NCBI RefSeq assembly: GCF_000320365.1
Contig: NZ_ANIN01000002.1
Location: forward strand, 1 to 64,000
From: Moraxella macacae 0408225
GTDB taxonomy: Bacteria > Pseudomonadota > Gammaproteobacteria > Pseudomonadales > Moraxellaceae
Direction: 5' to 3'
DNA: 64,000 nt
Below the pieces are notes generated by a model that saw only the letters and a program-made list of their open reading frames with translations, searched no databases and had not been told where the DNA came from. This document shows positions 43,369 through 55,800 of the stretch, one piece after another (the stretch's first letter is position 1; each line of letters begins with the position of its first letter). A program made the translations under genes and the position numbers.

Positions 43369-44613
43369 ATGAATGAACCGATTGTGGTAAATGGTTATTA
43401 TACGCTGATTTTGGCGACGATTGTGTTGTTATTGGGCAAATTTATGGTAAAAAGAATTAAATTTTTGTCTAATTTTAACATTCCTGAACCTGTTGCAGGC
43501 GGTTTGGTGGCTGCGGTGGTGGTGTATTGTTTGGGGGTGTTTGGCGGATATAGTTTTAATTTTTATAAAGAGCTACAAACAGCTTGTATGCTGATGTTTT
43601 TTGCGTCCATTGGCCTTAGTGCAGATTTTAGTCGCTTAAAAGCAGGTGGTACGCCGCTGCTGATTTTTACTGTGTTGGTATCGGCTTTTATTGTGTTACA
43701 AAATGGCGTGGGCGTGGCTATGGCATCTGTGCTTGGGCTTGAACCGTTAATGGGACTGGTAACAGGGTCTGTTACCTTGACGGGCGGTCATGGCACGGCA
43801 GGGGCGTGGGGGCCGATTTTGGAGGAAAAATATGGCGTGATTGGTGCAACAACGCTCGGTATTGCTTGTGCAACTTATGGGTTGGTAGCGGGTGGTTTAA
43901 TCGGTGGTCCTGTGGCAAAACGTTTGGTGCAAAAACTCAATATACAGCCGATGAATGCCACAGAAAAAAACCAACTTAACCAACAAAATCATGTAGACAA
44001 CTTGGCTGTGTCTGATAACGAAATGTTTGAAAAACCCAGTCATGTGCGTTTAATTACCGCCAGTTCCACCATTGAAACCTTGGCATTGTTTGCTGCAACC
44101 TTGGTATTTGCAGATTTTATGACGGGTTTTGCCAAAGGATCGGCGTTTGAGTTACCAACTTTTGTTTGGACATTGGGTGCAGGCGTGGTATTGCGTAATG
44201 TGTTGACCACGTTTTTTAAATTTGACATGTTTGATCGTGCGATCGATGTGTTTGGCAATGCTGCTTTGTCCTTGTTTTTGGCAATGGCATTAATGTCGCT
44301 AAAACTATGGGAATTGGCTGATCTTGCAGGCCCTGTATTGATGATTTTGTTGGTGCAAACGGTATTGATGATTTTGTTTGCTTATTTTGTAACTTTTAGG
44401 GTTATGGGCTCAAATTACGACTCGGCGGTATTGGCGGCCGGACATTGTGGCTTTGGTATGGGTGCTACGCCAACTGCGGTAGCAAATATGCAATCCATCA
44501 CCGATCGTTATGGGGCATCGCATAAGGCGTTTTTGATTGTGCCAATGGTGGGTGCGTTTTTTGTGGATATTGTCAATGCAACCGTGCTGCAATTATTTAC
44601 AACGATTTTATAA
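43369..44613 (+). CDS. gltS: Sodium/glutamate symporter
   Basis: FNIPEPVAGGLVAAVVVY; TGSVTLTGGHGTAGAWGP; GHCGFGMGATPTAVANMQ. Confidence 0.93.
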   Translation: MNEPIVVNGYYTLILATIVLLLGKFMVKRIKFLSNFNIPEPVAGGLVAAVVVYCLGVFGGYSFNFYKELQTACMLMFFASIGLSADFSRLKAGGTPLLIFTVLVSAFIVLQNGVGVAMASVLGLEPLMGLVTGSVTLTGGHGTAGAWGPILEEKYGVIGATTLGIACATYGLVAGGLIGGPVAKRLVQKLNIQPMNATEKNQLNQQNHVDNLAVSDNEMFEKPSHVRLITASSTIETLALFAATLVFADFMTGFAKGSAFELPTFVWTLGAGVVLRNVLTTFFKFDMFDRAIDVFGNAALSLFLAMALMSLKLWELADLAGPVLMILLVQTVLMILFAYFVTFRVMGSNYDSAVLAAGHCGFGMGATPTAVANMQSITDRYGASHKAFLIVPMVGAFFVDIVNATVLQLFTTIL

Positions 44614-44636
44614 AACTGTAAGGTGGAGATTGTGGC

Positions 44637-45755
44637 GTGATTGGGTTTTTAGAGAAGTTGTTAAATGGGCGAGCGGTTGAGTGGAAAACTTTAAATGAAG
44701 TTTCTGAATTAAAACGCGGTAAAACAATTACCGCTAAAACCGCAACAAAAGGAAATATTCCCGTTATTAGCGGCGGACAAAAACCGGCTTATTTTACAGG
44801 TGATTTTAATAGAGATGGTGAAACAATAACCATTGCAGGCAGTGGTTCTGCAGGTTTTGTTATGTATTGGAATGAGCCGATTTTTGTAAGCGATGCTTTT
44901 TCAATAAAACCGCATACAGATGTTTTAATAACAAAATACGTTTATCATTATTTATTGTTAAATCAAGAAAAAATATTTGCAATGAAAAAAGGCGCAGGCA
45001 TTCCGCATGTTTATCCAAAAGATGTAGGAGCTATTAAAATCCCCATTCCGCCCATTGATGTGCAAACTGAAATTGTTAAAATATTGGATAAATTCACTGC
45101 ATTAAATAGTGAATTAATAAAAGAGCTTATTTTGCGTAAAAAGCAATATGATTATTATCTTAATTCACTATTAAACAATTCATCAAATTTTATTGCATTG
45201 GGTCAAATTGGTGAAGTTAGAATGTGCAAACGCATTTTAAAAGCACAAACAAATTCAATTGGCGATATTCCTTTTTATAAAATTGGCACTTTTGGCAAAA
45301 AAGCCGATGCCTTTATTGCAAAAGAATTATTTTTAGAATATAAGCAAAAGTACAATTTTCCTAAAAAAGGCGATATTTTAATTTCTGCCAGCGGAACAAT
45401 TGGGCGCACTGTAATATTTGATGGCATAGATGCTTATTTTCAAGATAGCAATATTGTTTGGTTAGAAAATGACGAAACGCAAGTTTTAAATCGTTTTTTA
45501 TATTATGCTTACAAAATAGTAGAATGGGGTGCGGTTGAAGGTGGAACAATTAAGCGATTGTATAACGATAATTTAAGAAAAATAACAATCCCACTTCTGC
45601 CACTATCCGAACAACAAAAAATCGTTTCAATATTAGACAAATTTGAAACCCTAACCAATTCCATTTCTCACGGTTTACCAAAAGAAATAAATTTGCGCCA
45701 AAAACAATACGAATATTACCGCGAACAATTGCTTGCTTTTGACAATTCATTTTAG
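44637..45755 (+). CDS. hsdS: Orphan type I R-M specificity subunit S
   Basis: MIGFLEKLLNGRAVEWKTL..., [65 protein letters not shown]; no neighbouring hsdM or hsdR. Confidence 0.92.
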   Translation: MIGFLEKLLNGRAVEWKTLNEVSELKRGKTITAKTATKGNIPVISGGQKPAYFTGDFNRDGETITIAGSGSAGFVMYWNEPIFVSDAFSIKPHTDVLITKYVYHYLLLNQEKIFAMKKGAGIPHVYPKDVGAIKIPIPPIDVQTEIVKILDKFTALNSELIKELILRKKQYDYYLNSLLNNSSNFIALGQIGEVRMCKRILKAQTNSIGDIPFYKIGTFGKKADAFIAKELFLEYKQKYNFPKKGDILISASGTIGRTVIFDGIDAYFQDSNIVWLENDETQVLNRFLYYAYKIVEWGAVEGGTIKRLYNDNLRKITIPLLPLSEQQKIVSILDKFETLTNSISHGLPKEINLRQKQYEYYREQLLAFDNSF

Positions 45756-45760
45756 CAAAA

Positions 45761-48631
45761 TTACTTTAGCAAACTTGCCATGATGAATGTCAAAATCACC
45801 ACCACGGCCACCACAGCACCAATGATGTATAATTTACGCTCCTTGTCTTTGTCTGTTGTGGATAGACTGGATTGTAACCGAGCTTGATTGGCTAATAACT
45901 GTTGCTGTAGTGTTTGTTGTAATTGTGGGGTTAGGGCTACTTTTTGATTGTGGTTTTGATTGTGGCTGTCATTGATTGTGGCGGTTTTGTTCTTGGTTAT
46001 GCTTACTTCTGTGTTTGTGCTTATTTTTGTGTTTGCACTTGGTGTTGTGTGCATGGTTGCTTGTTGATTTGGGGTTTTGGTGGCTTTAAATCTGGGGTAA
46101 AGCCGATTTTCTAGGGATTTATGTTGCTGTACTTGATGGATTTTGGTGGCAATCAAGGTTTGGGAAACTTCTAAATTTTGCTCAAATTGTGTAAGCCCTT
46201 TTGCCAACCAATATTGGTAAAATTGTTTAGAAAATTCATCTTTTTGTTGCCAGAAAATTCCGGGCAATGCCATAATCCGCCCCATTTCTGCCAAATTTGC
46301 TTGTTGATTGACGATAATTGGTAGGATTGGTAAGGTTAACATAGCATTAGGCAGATGTGGTCGCCAAATCCATAAACTGCTGATTTTAATCGGATTATTG
46401 ATTTTAACCGAGCTGTTTGTTGCGTTTGTCAATGAATCAGGATAGGCATGTCCAAAAATCCGTGAACGTTCGTCTTGAAAGTGCATGCTAAAAAATGCTT
46501 GATCGGTTGGCAATTGATTAAGTGTTGCCAAATCTTGCTGTGCCAGTGCTTGTAATGGTTTGGCAAATGCCAGTAATTGATCGATGGAGGTTTGTCCGGT
46601 TGGGTCGTATAAAATTTCTGCGGTGTGTAAGTTTTCGCGGTCAAATCCTTGTAACTCATCGGCTTTTGATAGCGTGTTATCCGCTTTAAGCACAACGCCC
46701 CATACCACTTTGCCATGATGATACAAGTTGGCAGTGGCTTGGGCTTGGGTTAACAATTCATCATTTAACAGGCGTGTAGGGGCAAATACTTGCAAATAAG
46801 CACGTTTGTTAGGATCGATATCTAGAACATATTTAGGCAAATCAAAACCCTGCCACAGCACTTGTTTGACATCAAATTTAGGCATGTTGATATTCACGCC
46901 GATCGCGGATTGGTTGTGGCTTGTGGGTGCAAACAGTTGAATGGTGAGTTGCTTGGCAAGGGCGGTTTTTTGCTGTTTTATTGGGGTTGTTGTCCAATTG
47001 TCATTGACACTTGTCAAATTGTCAAGCCAATAATCCGCCCATTGTCCGTTAAGCAGTTTTAGCGGTGCTAAGGTTTGGTATAATTGCCAAACAAAGGCTT
47101 GTATGGCAACAAAATTTTCACCGTTTGGGTGGTTTTGATTGCTCACAAAAGGAAAAAGTGCAAAATCGCTTAGCCGATAGGGCAATATCAAAGATAAGTG
47201 CAGTTTGGGCTGTGTGCAACGTATGTCTAAACGCAGAGCCGGTTGTCGTCCTGTTGGTAAATTGGCAATCATGGGATAACAGCCAATGAGTATTGGTGCA
47301 ATGGATTGATATTGTTGCATTTTTTGGTGAAAATCGTTCAATGCTTGCGTGTCATCGTTGTGATTTAACTGTTCGGTTTTGGGCTGAATTTGGTTATTTG
47401 CCAGCTTTTGTAGGCTAAAAATCAACGGTTTTGGCAATTTGTGTTGGCTAATGCTTAGCATTTGTTGGTTTAAAATTTTTGCCAAAACGTTTAAGATTTG
47501 TTGCCAATTTTTTGGTAAATCGGTAAGGGTGGGTAGGTTTTGCAATTGTAAGTTTTGTAATTGGGTTTGGGAGAACACGCAAAAAATCCCTGCATTTTGG
47601 GCGTGAATGTGTTGATAAAACTCGATTGCAGTGGCAGGAAAATTTGGAGCGATGCCAAACAGACGATTGGTAATGACAAGCATTGGCATGCGATAATGAT
47701 TTTCCATAAGCAATAAAAAGCGGTTTTCTAAGCTGACTTTGCTACCACTGCCACTAAAATCATCACCTAATAGCTGCGTCATTTGCTCAAAATTTGCCCA
47801 TTTTACTGCAACATTTGCCAAACGACTGGCGGTCATGCCTATATAAAAACCTAATAGATAACAAAATTTTTGGTAACTTGGGTTTTGGATAAAATTTTGG
47901 TAATGAATCTGCTGATTGGCTAACTTTTGTTGAATATTGGTTAAAATTTTATCCAAATTTGTCAAACTTTGTTCGCTATAATCAAACTGTAGGGTTTGTA
48001 ATTCGGCAAAAAATCCAATGTGTGGGTCAAGTAATTTGCCTGTTTTGATTTTGGCAAGGTATTGATAGGCAACTTGATTGGGTTCGTCAAACAGATGTAC
48101 TTGGGCTTTGGCAAAAATTGCAGTTTGCATGGCGTGAACAAATGTACCAAGTTCATCGGCAGTATCGGGCATGAGCAGTCGTTCTACCATGATAAGCGGT
48201 TGGCAGTATACGTCGCCTATTTTGCCAATCAGTGAATTGCCAAAGGTGGGTTCTAAGTGAAAATTGGTATTGTGTTGTTGGTTTTGTATAGCAATTTCTT
48301 GGAGGGCGTGTTGATAATCATACCAAACAATGACGTGATCGGTTTTGTGTGCCAAATATTCACCTAAATACACAGCAATTGCCATCAATAACGCCTGGCC
48401 GCCTTGTTGTGCGTATAGTTTTTCGGTGGTCATGCCTTTTTGTTGTAAGCATTGGCAAAATTTTTGTAGGTGGGTTAGGCTGATTGGACTAAAATCAAAG
48501 GTGATTTTGTGTAGTTGGGGCAGTAACAACACAGCAAAAGGCGGTGTTTGTTTGTCGGTTAAACAGGCCAGCAGTGTATGAATTTGTTTGTTTGTTTCGC
48601 TGATTTGGTTGGTGGTATTGGTGTTTGACAC
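45761..48631 (-). CDS. Hypothetical 956-aa protein with C-terminal transmembrane anchor
   Basis: Long uninterrupted ORF; C-terminal YIIGAVVAVVVILTFIMASLLK; no recognised domain. Confidence 0.75.
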   Translation of the reverse strand: MSNTNTTNQISETNKQIHTLLACLTDKQTPPFAVLLLPQLHKITFDFSPISLTHLQKFCQCLQQKGMTTEKLYAQQGGQALLMAIAVYLGEYLAHKTDHVIVWYDYQHALQEIAIQNQQHNTNFHLEPTFGNSLIGKIGDVYCQPLIMVERLLMPDTADELGTFVHAMQTAIFAKAQVHLFDEPNQVAYQYLAKIKTGKLLDPHIGFFAELQTLQFDYSEQSLTNLDKILTNIQQKLANQQIHYQNFIQNPSYQKFCYLLGFYIGMTASRLANVAVKWANFEQMTQLLGDDFSGSGSKVSLENRFLLLMENHYRMPMLVITNRLFGIAPNFPATAIEFYQHIHAQNAGIFCVFSQTQLQNLQLQNLPTLTDLPKNWQQILNVLAKILNQQMLSISQHKLPKPLIFSLQKLANNQIQPKTEQLNHNDDTQALNDFHQKMQQYQSIAPILIGCYPMIANLPTGRQPALRLDIRCTQPKLHLSLILPYRLSDFALFPFVSNQNHPNGENFVAIQAFVWQLYQTLAPLKLLNGQWADYWLDNLTSVNDNWTTTPIKQQKTALAKQLTIQLFAPTSHNQSAIGVNINMPKFDVKQVLWQGFDLPKYVLDIDPNKRAYLQVFAPTRLLNDELLTQAQATANLYHHGKVVWGVVLKADNTLSKADELQGFDRENLHTAEILYDPTGQTSIDQLLAFAKPLQALAQQDLATLNQLPTDQAFFSMHFQDERSRIFGHAYPDSLTNATNSSVKINNPIKISSLWIWRPHLPNAMLTLPILPIIVNQQANLAEMGRIMALPGIFWQQKDEFSKQFYQYWLAKGLTQFEQNLEVSQTLIATKIHQVQQHKSLENRLYPRFKATKTPNQQATMHTTPSANTKISTNTEVSITKNKTATINDSHNQNHNQKVALTPQLQQTLQQQLLANQARLQSSLSTTDKDKERKLYIIGAVVAVVVILTFIMASLLK

Positions 48632-48832
48632 GATCTGTCCTTTTGTTTTGGCAATTATTTATATTTTGGCAATTATTTATATTTTGTTAGTTATTTATTG
48701 AATAATCATTGTGTTGCACGGTTATTTTACACAAAATTTTAACATTGCACAAAACAAAAAACACTCAAAGCAAAAGCACGGTTTAAGCTGGCGATAAATA
48801 ATTTTGCCAACTGGTCGGATTTTGTTGCTATT

Positions 48833-50176
48833 TTGTTTTGTTTGCTATTTTTTGGGCTATTTTTTACAATAGGCTTTTTATTTGTTGAAATGTTTATGAA
48901 AACTCCTGCTTATTACCGCTTGTTAATGGTGATTGTAAAGCCAATTTATCGGCTAAAGTTGGCTTTTAGCAAAACCTTGCCACAAGAAACCTATGAGCGT
49001 TTTGGTAAAGCGTATCCGCCCATTGTTACGCAAAAACCCATGATTTGGTGTCATGCGGTATCGCTTGGTGAGATTAATACCGCTTATCCGCTGTTACGCC
49101 AACTGCTTGCCAAACATTACGCATTATGGATTACCAATACCACGCATACAGGTTTTGCACGAACCGAACAATTGTTTGCAAATGAGCTAAAAAGTGGTGA
49201 TGTGTATCACAGTTTTGTGCCTGTCGATACTGGCAATATCATTGGGAATTTTTTAGATCATATTAATCCGATAGTGGCATTGTTTATTGAAACTGAACTA
49301 TGGGCGACAACTTTGTCTGTGTTAAAACAGCGAAACATTGCCAGTGTTTTGGTAAATGGACGTTTGTCAGAAAAATCGTTTGGTGGTTATCAACGTTTTG
49401 GTAAATTAAGCCAAAGTATGATGGACAATATCAGTCTTATCATTGCTCAAGATGCCGATTCGGCGAAGTATTTTGGGCAGTTGGGTGCATCGTTTGACAA
49501 AATTTGTTTGGCTGCTTCGTTAAAATGGTCAAGCCAAATCAATCCTGCAATGTTAAATCATGCCAAGGTATTGGCAAAAAATTGGGGCTTGGCACAAAGA
49601 ACGGTGATAGTGGCAAGCAGCACGCACGCAGGAGAAGAAAGTCAAATTTTGGCAACTTTTTTGGCGTTAAATGCCAAATTTTTGGCAAAAAAATTGTTGT
49701 TAATCATTGTGCCACGCCACCCAGAACGTTTTGATGAAGTGGCGGTTTTGATTCAACATAGCAGTGCAAAACCTGTTATCCGTCGCAGCCAAAATCAAGC
49801 CCCCAGTTTTGCTGAAAATGTGTATTTGGCAGATAGTATGGGCGAGCTTGGTATTTGGTATGCACTGGCTGATATTGCGTTTATTGGCGGTTCGTGGGTG
49901 AATGTTGGAGGGCATAATCCAGTTGAGGCGGCTATTGTTGGTAAGCCGATGATTATGGGGCAATACACAAGGTCATGCCAGTTGGTGGTAGACAAGTTAA
50001 AAAAAGCCAAAGCATTGCAACAAGTGTATACCAAAGAGCAATTATACCAAGCGTTTGAAATTTGGCTAAAAGACAGTGCATTGGCAAGTCAAGCAGGGCA
50101 AAATGGACAACAACTTGCCAAAGCATTTCAAAATGCAACCGATCAACAACTGGCAATGATTGAACAATGCTTATAA
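48833..50176 (+). CDS. waaA: 3-deoxy-D-manno-octulosonic acid transferase (start uncertain)
   Basis: PMIWCHAVSLGEINTAYPLLRQLL; HPERFDEV; GDSMGEL-like DSMGELGIWYALADIAFIGGS; GGHNPVEAA. Confidence 0.92.
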   Translation: MFCLLFFGLFFTIGFLFVEMFMKTPAYYRLLMVIVKPIYRLKLAFSKTLPQETYERFGKAYPPIVTQKPMIWCHAVSLGEINTAYPLLRQLLAKHYALWITNTTHTGFARTEQLFANELKSGDVYHSFVPVDTGNIIGNFLDHINPIVALFIETELWATTLSVLKQRNIASVLVNGRLSEKSFGGYQRFGKLSQSMMDNISLIIAQDADSAKYFGQLGASFDKICLAASLKWSSQINPAMLNHAKVLAKNWGLAQRTVIVASSTHAGEESQILATFLALNAKFLAKKLLLIIVPRHPERFDEVAVLIQHSSAKPVIRRSQNQAPSFAENVYLADSMGELGIWYALADIAFIGGSWVNVGGHNPVEAAIVGKPMIMGQYTRSCQLVVDKLKKAKALQQVYTKEQLYQAFEIWLKDSALASQAGQNGQQLAKAFQNATDQQLAMIEQCL

Positions 50177-50180
50177 GCCT

Positions 50181-51242
<1,062 letters not shown>

Positions 51243-52703
51243 TTAATTGGCTTGTTTTTCGAATTTAGGTTTTTGATCATAGCCCATTCCGCCTCCCAGT
51301 GCTTGGTATAATTCAATTTGGCTATCAATCAACTTTTGTTTGGCAGTTAACAGGTTGTGTTCGGTGCTAAATTGGTTGCGTAGGGCATCTAATACGCTAA
51401 GATAATTGTCAAGCCCTGTATGAAAACGTGCGTTGGCAATGTCAAAGTTTTTATCATTGGCTTGTTTCATGCTTTTGTAGGCATCGATCTGTTGGTGAAT
51501 GGTGGCACGAATCGCCAGTATGTCATTGACTTCTTTAAATGCAGATTGAATAGACTTTTCATAATTGCTTAACATAATCTGCTCATCAATTTTTTTCACC
51601 TCGTATTGTACGCCAAGGTTGCGATTAAAAATTGGCAAGTTTATCGTCGGCGTGATACCGAAGTTAAACGTACCTGATGCAAACAAATTGTGCAACTCTG
51701 TGCTTGCAATTCCCGTGGTGGCACTTAGGCGAATGTTGGGAAAAAAGTTGGCACGAGCCACTTGAATGTCCGCACCGCGAGCCTTAAGGGCATGTTCGGC
51801 ACTGCGTAAATCAGGACGATACAGCAGTAGCTCACTAGGCAAACCTGTGCTAAAAATTTGGTTGTTGGTGATTTTGCTGACTGGGGTTTTTGGTAATAAT
51901 TCCGGATCAAACGCAACTCCTACCAACTGGCGTAGTGCATTTTGGTTTTGTAGTAGGGCGGTTTTGGCGTTGGCAATGCTGATTTTGGTGGCATCAACCA
52001 AGGCTTGGGCTTGCAAACTGCTTAATTCTGAATCAAGTCCTGCTTTAAAACGTTGGCGATTAATTTGTAGCGATTCTTCACGGTTTTTTAAGGTTTCAAG
52101 GGCTAATTGTAGTTTTGCTAAATTATAACTGTAGGCAACGTAACTTTTTGCAACCGAACTGATAATGCCAATTTTAACGGTGTCTTTGGCAAAAGCACTT
52201 GATAGATAGTTTTGTAACGCTGCTTGTTTGGTATTGCGGATTTTTCCCCAAAAATCAAACTCATATGCTGACATTGCAAGGTTTATCTGATAGTTTGTCC
52301 TTGGATTTTTGTCTTGATTTTCAATGGTGCTATGGTTGACAATGCCTGTTGCACCAACGGTTGGAGTATTGCTGTTGTCGGTGATTTGGTAAGTGGCACG
52401 AGATTTTTGTAGGTTTAAAATGGCGGTGTTTATTTCTTTGTTGTTGTCAAGGGCTAAGGTGATCAGTTGTTTTAGTTTGTCATCGTGGTAAAAATCTTGC
52501 CAGTGCTGGCTTGCGATACTTGGCTGATCGGAGCTGCTTAGGGTTTTATCATCATACACATGGTAGGGTGTGTTGGTTGCAATATTGGGTTTTGCGATGA
52601 CAGGATCGGTATTGGCTTTTGGAATGGCTTGACAAGCGGTAAAACTAATAAACAAGGCGGTTAAACTGCCAATTTTTAATGGATTTAATAGCTGTTTTTG
52701 CAT
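51243..52703 (-). CDS. RND efflux outer-membrane lipoprotein (OprM/NodT family)
   Basis: Lipobox FTACQ; YRPDLRSAEHALKARGADIQVARANFFPNIRLSAT. Confidence 0.92.
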   Translation of the reverse strand: MQKQLLNPLKIGSLTALFISFTACQAIPKANTDPVIAKPNIATNTPYHVYDDKTLSSSDQPSIASQHWQDFYHDDKLKQLITLALDNNKEINTAILNLQKSRATYQITDNSNTPTVGATGIVNHSTIENQDKNPRTNYQINLAMSAYEFDFWGKIRNTKQAALQNYLSSAFAKDTVKIGIISSVAKSYVAYSYNLAKLQLALETLKNREESLQINRQRFKAGLDSELSSLQAQALVDATKISIANAKTALLQNQNALRQLVGVAFDPELLPKTPVSKITNNQIFSTGLPSELLLYRPDLRSAEHALKARGADIQVARANFFPNIRLSATTGIASTELHNLFASGTFNFGITPTINLPIFNRNLGVQYEVKKIDEQIMLSNYEKSIQSAFKEVNDILAIRATIHQQIDAYKSMKQANDKNFDIANARFHTGLDNYLSVLDALRNQFSTEHNLLTAKQKLIDSQIELYQALGGGMGYDQKPKFEKQAN

Positions 52704-52847
52704 AAAAATATCCTGTATTTTGGTGTCTATGTATTTTGGTGTCTATGTATTTTGATATTTTGGTATCTGTGGAAAAATGGTTTAACTTGATCTGTAACAG
52801 TATCTGTTAAACCATTTTTGGTTGCAGTTTTTTGAGTTAACGTGTTT

Positions 52848-55800
52848 TTATTGAGGTGAGTGGTTAATTGTTTTGCTTTTAAAAATTGAACGCACCCACA
52901 CATAAAACATCGGAATAAAAAACACGCCGAGCAAGGTAGAACTAATGACGCCACCTAACACACTTGTGCCAATTGCAGTTTGGCTGCCAGATCCTGGGCC
53001 TGTGGCAAAAAATAACGGCACAACCCCCATACCAAACGCAAGCGAAGTCATGATGATCGGACGTAAGCGTTGGCGAGCAGCAACGGTAACTGCGTTAAAC
53101 AGACTGTGGCCAGCTTCTTGGCGTTCTTTGGCAAATTCAATGATTAAAATTGCATTTTTGGCACAAAGACCGACCACGGTTAATAAACCTACTTGCAAAT
53201 AAATGTCATTGGCAAAACCACGCAGGCTGGTAAGCAATACCGCACCCAATACCCCAAGTGGAACGACGAGCATGACGGCAAATGGAATGGACCAGCTTTC
53301 GTATAACGCAGCCAAACATAAAAATACGATTAACAAGGATAAAGCGTATAAAATGGGCGCTTGATCGCCTGATTTTTTTTCTTCAAGGGATAAACCAGTC
53401 CACTCAAAACCTATGCCCTCGGGTAATTTGGCAATCATTTCTTCCATAGCACGCATGGCATCGCCGCTGCTTAAACCCATAGCAGCATTGCCTTGAATGT
53501 TCATAGAAGACAAGCTGTTATAGCGGGTTAAGCTCGGGCTACCGTATTGCCACTCACCTGTGGCAAAGGCACTAAACGGTATCATCTCACCTTGTGTGTT
53601 GCGTACATACCATTTGTTGATGTCATCGGAGGTGGTGCGACTGTCAGGGTTGCCTTGCATGTATACTTTTTTGATACGCCCTCTATCCATAAAATCATTA
53701 ATGTAGCTGCTTCCCCAAGCGGTTGACAATAGGCTATTAATCACCACAGGATCAACGCCCATACTGGCTGCTGTATCGTAGTTGATGTTAATTTTGTATT
53801 GAGGTGAATCTTCAAGGCCATTTGGACGGACGCCTACCACGGCTTTATTTTGGCTTGCCATACCAAGGAGCATATTACGCGCTTGTAACAGTTCATCATG
53901 TCCAAGTCCAATTTGATCTTGTAATTGCAAATTAAAACCTGTGGCATTGCCAAGCTCGGTAATTGCAGGTGGTACAATTGCATAAACTGCCGCTTCGTTG
54001 ACTTGAGTCATAAAATAACCCATAGCACGTTTTGCGATCGCTTGGGCTTTTGCTTCAGAACTTGTGCGATTCTTCCAATCCGACAATTTGATAAACGCAA
54101 GCCCCATGTTTTGACCTTGCCCTGCAAAACTAAAACCATTTACCGCAAGCACTGAAGCCACATTGTCTTTTTCTTTATCTCTAAAGTAATTGTCAACTTT
54201 ATTTAACACCGCTTGCGTTTGTTGTTGGCTTGATCCGGCCGGTAATTGCACCAAGGCTATCATAATGCCTTGATCTTCATCGGGCAAAAACGAGCTTGGA
54301 ATGCGTGTAAAGAAAAAGCCCATCATTGCAATGATCATTGCATAACCAATCACATACAGCGATTTGGCTTTTATGCTTTTGCCAACCATATTTTCATAAC
54401 CATGACTGATACGGTTAAAACTTTTATTAAACCAACCAAAAAACCCAGTTTTATCAACATCGTGGTGCTTGGTGCGTTTTAAAAGGGTGGCACACAGTGC
54501 AGGGGTAAACACCAAAGCCACAAACGCCGACAACAGCATGCAAGTAATCAGAGTAACTGAAAATTGACGGTAAATCACCCCTGTAGAACCGCCAAAAAAC
54601 GCCATTGGTACAAATACCGCCGACAACACAACCGCAATGCCAATCACCGCCCGACTTACCTCGTTCATAGATTGACGCGTGGCTTGTTTTACAGTCATAT
54701 GTGGGTTTTCTGCTAAGACTCGCTCCACATTTTCTACAACCACAATTGCATCATCAACCAATAGACCAATTGCCAAAACAAGAGCAAACATGGTTAAAAT
54801 GTTAATGCTAAAACCCAATGCCAATAAAATTGCAAAAGCCCCTAAAATCACAACAGGCACAGCAAGCGTTGGAATAACGGTTGCCCGCCAACTTTGCAAA
54901 AACACAAACATGACCACAAATACCAAAGCAATTGCCTCAAGCAAGGTTTTAATCACCTGTTCAATGGATAAACGCACAAACGGCGTGGTGTCATAAGGGT
55001 TAACGACTTTTAAGCCTTTAGGAAAATTGTAAGAAAGTTCGTCGATTTTGGCTTGGATTGCCTTGCGTGTTTCCAGTGCATTTGCTCCGGCGGCTAAGGA
55101 TATGCCCATAGCGGCGGTTTCTTTGCCATTATAAGTTGAGGTAACGCTATAATGTTCACTACCCAATTCAACGGTTGCCACATCACCCAATCTTACGCGC
55201 GAGCCGTCCGTATTGGATTTTAGCAAAATGTTGCGAAATTGTTCTGGGGTTTGTAGGTAGCTTTGTACCGAAACGGTTGCATTGATAACATTGCGATCGC
55301 TGTTGGTTGGCATTTGTCCTAATTGCCCGGCAGAAACTTGAGTGTTTTGAGTACGCACCGCGGCTGCGACATCGGAGGGCATAAGGCGGTAGGCTTTTAG
55401 TTTGGCCGGATCAAGCCAAATGCGCATGGAATACGGCGCACCCCACAAGGTGATATCACCTACGCCCTCCACGCGACTCATTTGATCGATAACATTAGAG
55501 GAGACATAATCAGCAATATCCGCTCGATCCATGTTGCCATCTTCTGAAACAAACGCAAAAGCGGCTAAAAAACCCGTTGAGGATTTATTGACATTTACGC
55601 CCATGCGTTGCACAGTTTCTGGCAATGCACTCATTGCAGATTGTAATTTGTTTTGAACTTGAACTTGGGCGGTATCTGGATTTATGCCATTTTCAAAGGT
55701 CAATTTAATTTGTGCTGATCCTGCCGATGAACTGGTTGAGTCCATATATGCCAAACCATCAAGCCCTTTCATTTGTTGTTCGATGACTTGAGTTACTGAG

